From a virus: DNA of 42,087 bases. The DNA lies in the IMG/VR virus record IMGVR_UViG_3300008110_000394, positions 1 to 42,087 of that record. One strand, 5' to 3'. The notes under the pieces are model-generated. The model made no database searches and was not told where the DNA came from. It was given only the letters and a program-made list of their open reading frames with translations. This document shows, in pieces, positions 41,179 to 42,087 of this stretch. The translations under genes and the position numbers were made by a program. Within the stretch, counting starts at the first letter, position 1. Each line of letters begins with the position of its first letter.

Positions 41179-42087
41179 ATGTCTCGTGGAGATTTACAAG
41201 AAATGGAAGTAGGCACTAAGCAATCCAAAACTGCCGTTAATGCTGGTGCGAAAGCAGCAGAATCGATGCCAAAATTGGCAGCGGGTGCAGTTGCTGGTCA
41301 AACTGGTGGTTGGGAAGATCTCGGTGGTCCTACACCAGAAAATTATCGTCCAGATGATAATTCTGCAGAACTAAAGACCCCAGGAACAACCCTAAAGTCT
41401 GTTAGCAATGTAGTAAATAAAGGCGCAAAAGCAGCGGATCCAATGAAGAAGCTTGCTTCTGGTGCAGTTAAGGAAGAGACAGAAGAGGAAGAAGATCTCG
41501 TTGATGAAGTAGAGGAAGAAGAAGTCGAAGAGGAGACTGTTTCCGAAGCTAAAGAAAAAGAAGAAAAAGAAGATGAAGAAGGTGAAGATGAAGAGGATGA
41601 TGAAGAGGATGATGAAGACGAGAAAAAGATGAAGAAAGAAGAGTTTGATATCGAAGAAGATGTCAATGCTCTTATGAACGTTACAGAAGAGGAAGAACTC
41701 TCCGAAGAATTTAAAGAAAAAGCAAAAACCATTTTTGAGTCTGCACTTCGCTCAAAGGTTTCTGAGATTCGTGAATCTCTGGAAGTCAAGTATGAGCAAA
41801 GACTCATTGAAGAAGTCGAAGAAATTAAGGCTGATCTTCAAGAGCGTGTAGATTCTTATCTTGAGTATGTTGCAGATGAGTGGTTGTCTGAAAATCACTT
41901 GTCTGTTCAAACTGGTCTGAAGGAAGAACTCACTGAGTCCTTCATGACTGGTCTGAAAGGACTTTTTGAAGAGCATTATGTATCAATCCCTGAAGATAAA
42001 TATGATGTGCTTGAGAGCATGGTAGAAAAACTTGATGAAATGGAAGAAAAACTCAACGAGCAAATTGAGAGAAACATTCAACTCAAC
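41179..42087 (+). CDS. gp22: prohead core scaffold protein gp22 (partial, 303 codons in window)
   Basis: The frame from ATG 41179 (MSRGDLQEMEVGTK) is open to the window edge; already 303 residues against 269 in T4. The C-terminal part is the gp22 type: FKEKAKTIFESALRSKVSEI, KYEQRLIEEVEEIKADLQERVDSYLEYVADEWL, TGLKEELTESFMTGLKGLFEEHYV, then a coiled coil (VEKLDEMEEKLNEQIERN). The N-terminal extension holds two copies of a 17-residue unit (22-38 and 81-97; shared GAKAA, then M, K-L-A and GAV) and a long Glu/Asp-rich run (~99-160). It forms the inner core of the prohead and is destroyed by gp21. It has its own late promoter and strong ribosome binding site. Confidence 0.92.
   Translation, partial: MSRGDLQEMEVGTKQSKTAVNAGAKAAESMPKLAAGAVAGQTGGWEDLGGPTPENYRPDDNSAELKTPGTTLKSVSNVVNKGAKAADPMKKLASGAVKEETEEEEDLVDEVEEEEVEEETVSEAKEKEEKEDEEGEDEEDDEEDDEDEKKMKKEEFDIEEDVNALMNVTEEEELSEEFKEKAKTIFESALRSKVSEIRESLEVKYEQRLIEEVEEIKADLQERVDSYLEYVADEWLSENHLSVQTGLKEELTESFMTGLKGLFEEHYVSIPEDKYDVLESMVEKLDEMEEKLNEQIERNIQLN

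Noticed and set aside
41343-41807. Minus-strand open frame coding a poly-serine protein
   Set aside because: It is the antisense shadow of the GAA/GAT-rich acidic tract of gp22; serine runs are what that complement must encode.
1-42087. tRNA genes, CRISPR arrays, insertion sequences, integrase or photosynthesis host genes
   Set aside because: Looked for along the window; coding genes are packed with only short gaps, and no cloverleaf, regular direct-repeat array, transposase or such metabolic gene was seen.

Overview
This window reads as the core virion-assembly region of a T4-like marine myovirus, most likely a cyanophage. The whole window is AT-rich and every supported gene lies on the + strand. 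The gene order matches T4 closely: 25, 6, a giant gene where T4 has 7, then 8, two large baseplate or tail-periphery genes where T4 has 9-12, then 13, 14, 15, 16, 17, 18, 19, 20, 67, a gene in the 68 position, 21 and 22 (22 runs off the right end). Cyanophage-type features, judged from memory of these families, are a YHYH domain inside the giant protein, a DUF4815-type protein, a DUF5661-like protein between the terminase genes, and the small conserved proteins at the left end. The host could also be another marine bacterium. No tRNA, CRISPR, integrase or insertion sequence was seen.

Layout. 1-1694: the end of an unknown gene, a GT-A type glycosyltransferase and four small conserved proteins, partly joined by overlapping stop/start codons. 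1741-26309: baseplate and tail-periphery genes, namely gp25, gp6, a 4075-aa giant protein, gp8, a 1870-aa DUF4815-type protein whose start is disrupted, an 825-aa partner, and a small coiled protein. 26306-30195: a small helical protein, the neck and tail-completion genes 13, 14 and 15, and the small terminase 16. 30223-33709: a mosaic 531-aa protein, the large terminase 17 and a small zinc-ribbon protein. 33794-36645: tail sheath and tube. 36679-42087: portal, prohead core, two accessory virion-type genes, protease 21 and scaffold 22. No gene-free gap exceeds about 85 bases; the gaps mainly hold late-promoter-like TATAAATA/AATAAATA/CTAAATA boxes and ribosome binding sites.

The genes together would build the baseplate wedge (25, 6, giant, 8), its peripheral structures, the neck (13, 14), the contractile tail (15, 18, 19), the packaging motor (16, 17, 20) and the prohead (20, 67, 21, 22).

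The observations most worth following are: (1) the DUF4815-type protein has its N-terminal start in a different frame and appears to lack a short block, which means a real deletion or an assembly error; (2) three short beta-type sequence modules recur across the giant protein, gp8, gp14, gp15 and the 825-aa protein, as if one module set had been dealt out over much of the tail; (3) there is a strong GC-rich hairpin plus a T-tract just inside the portal gene, well placed to reduce portal expression relative to tail tube. All identifications are by eye; no database search was run.
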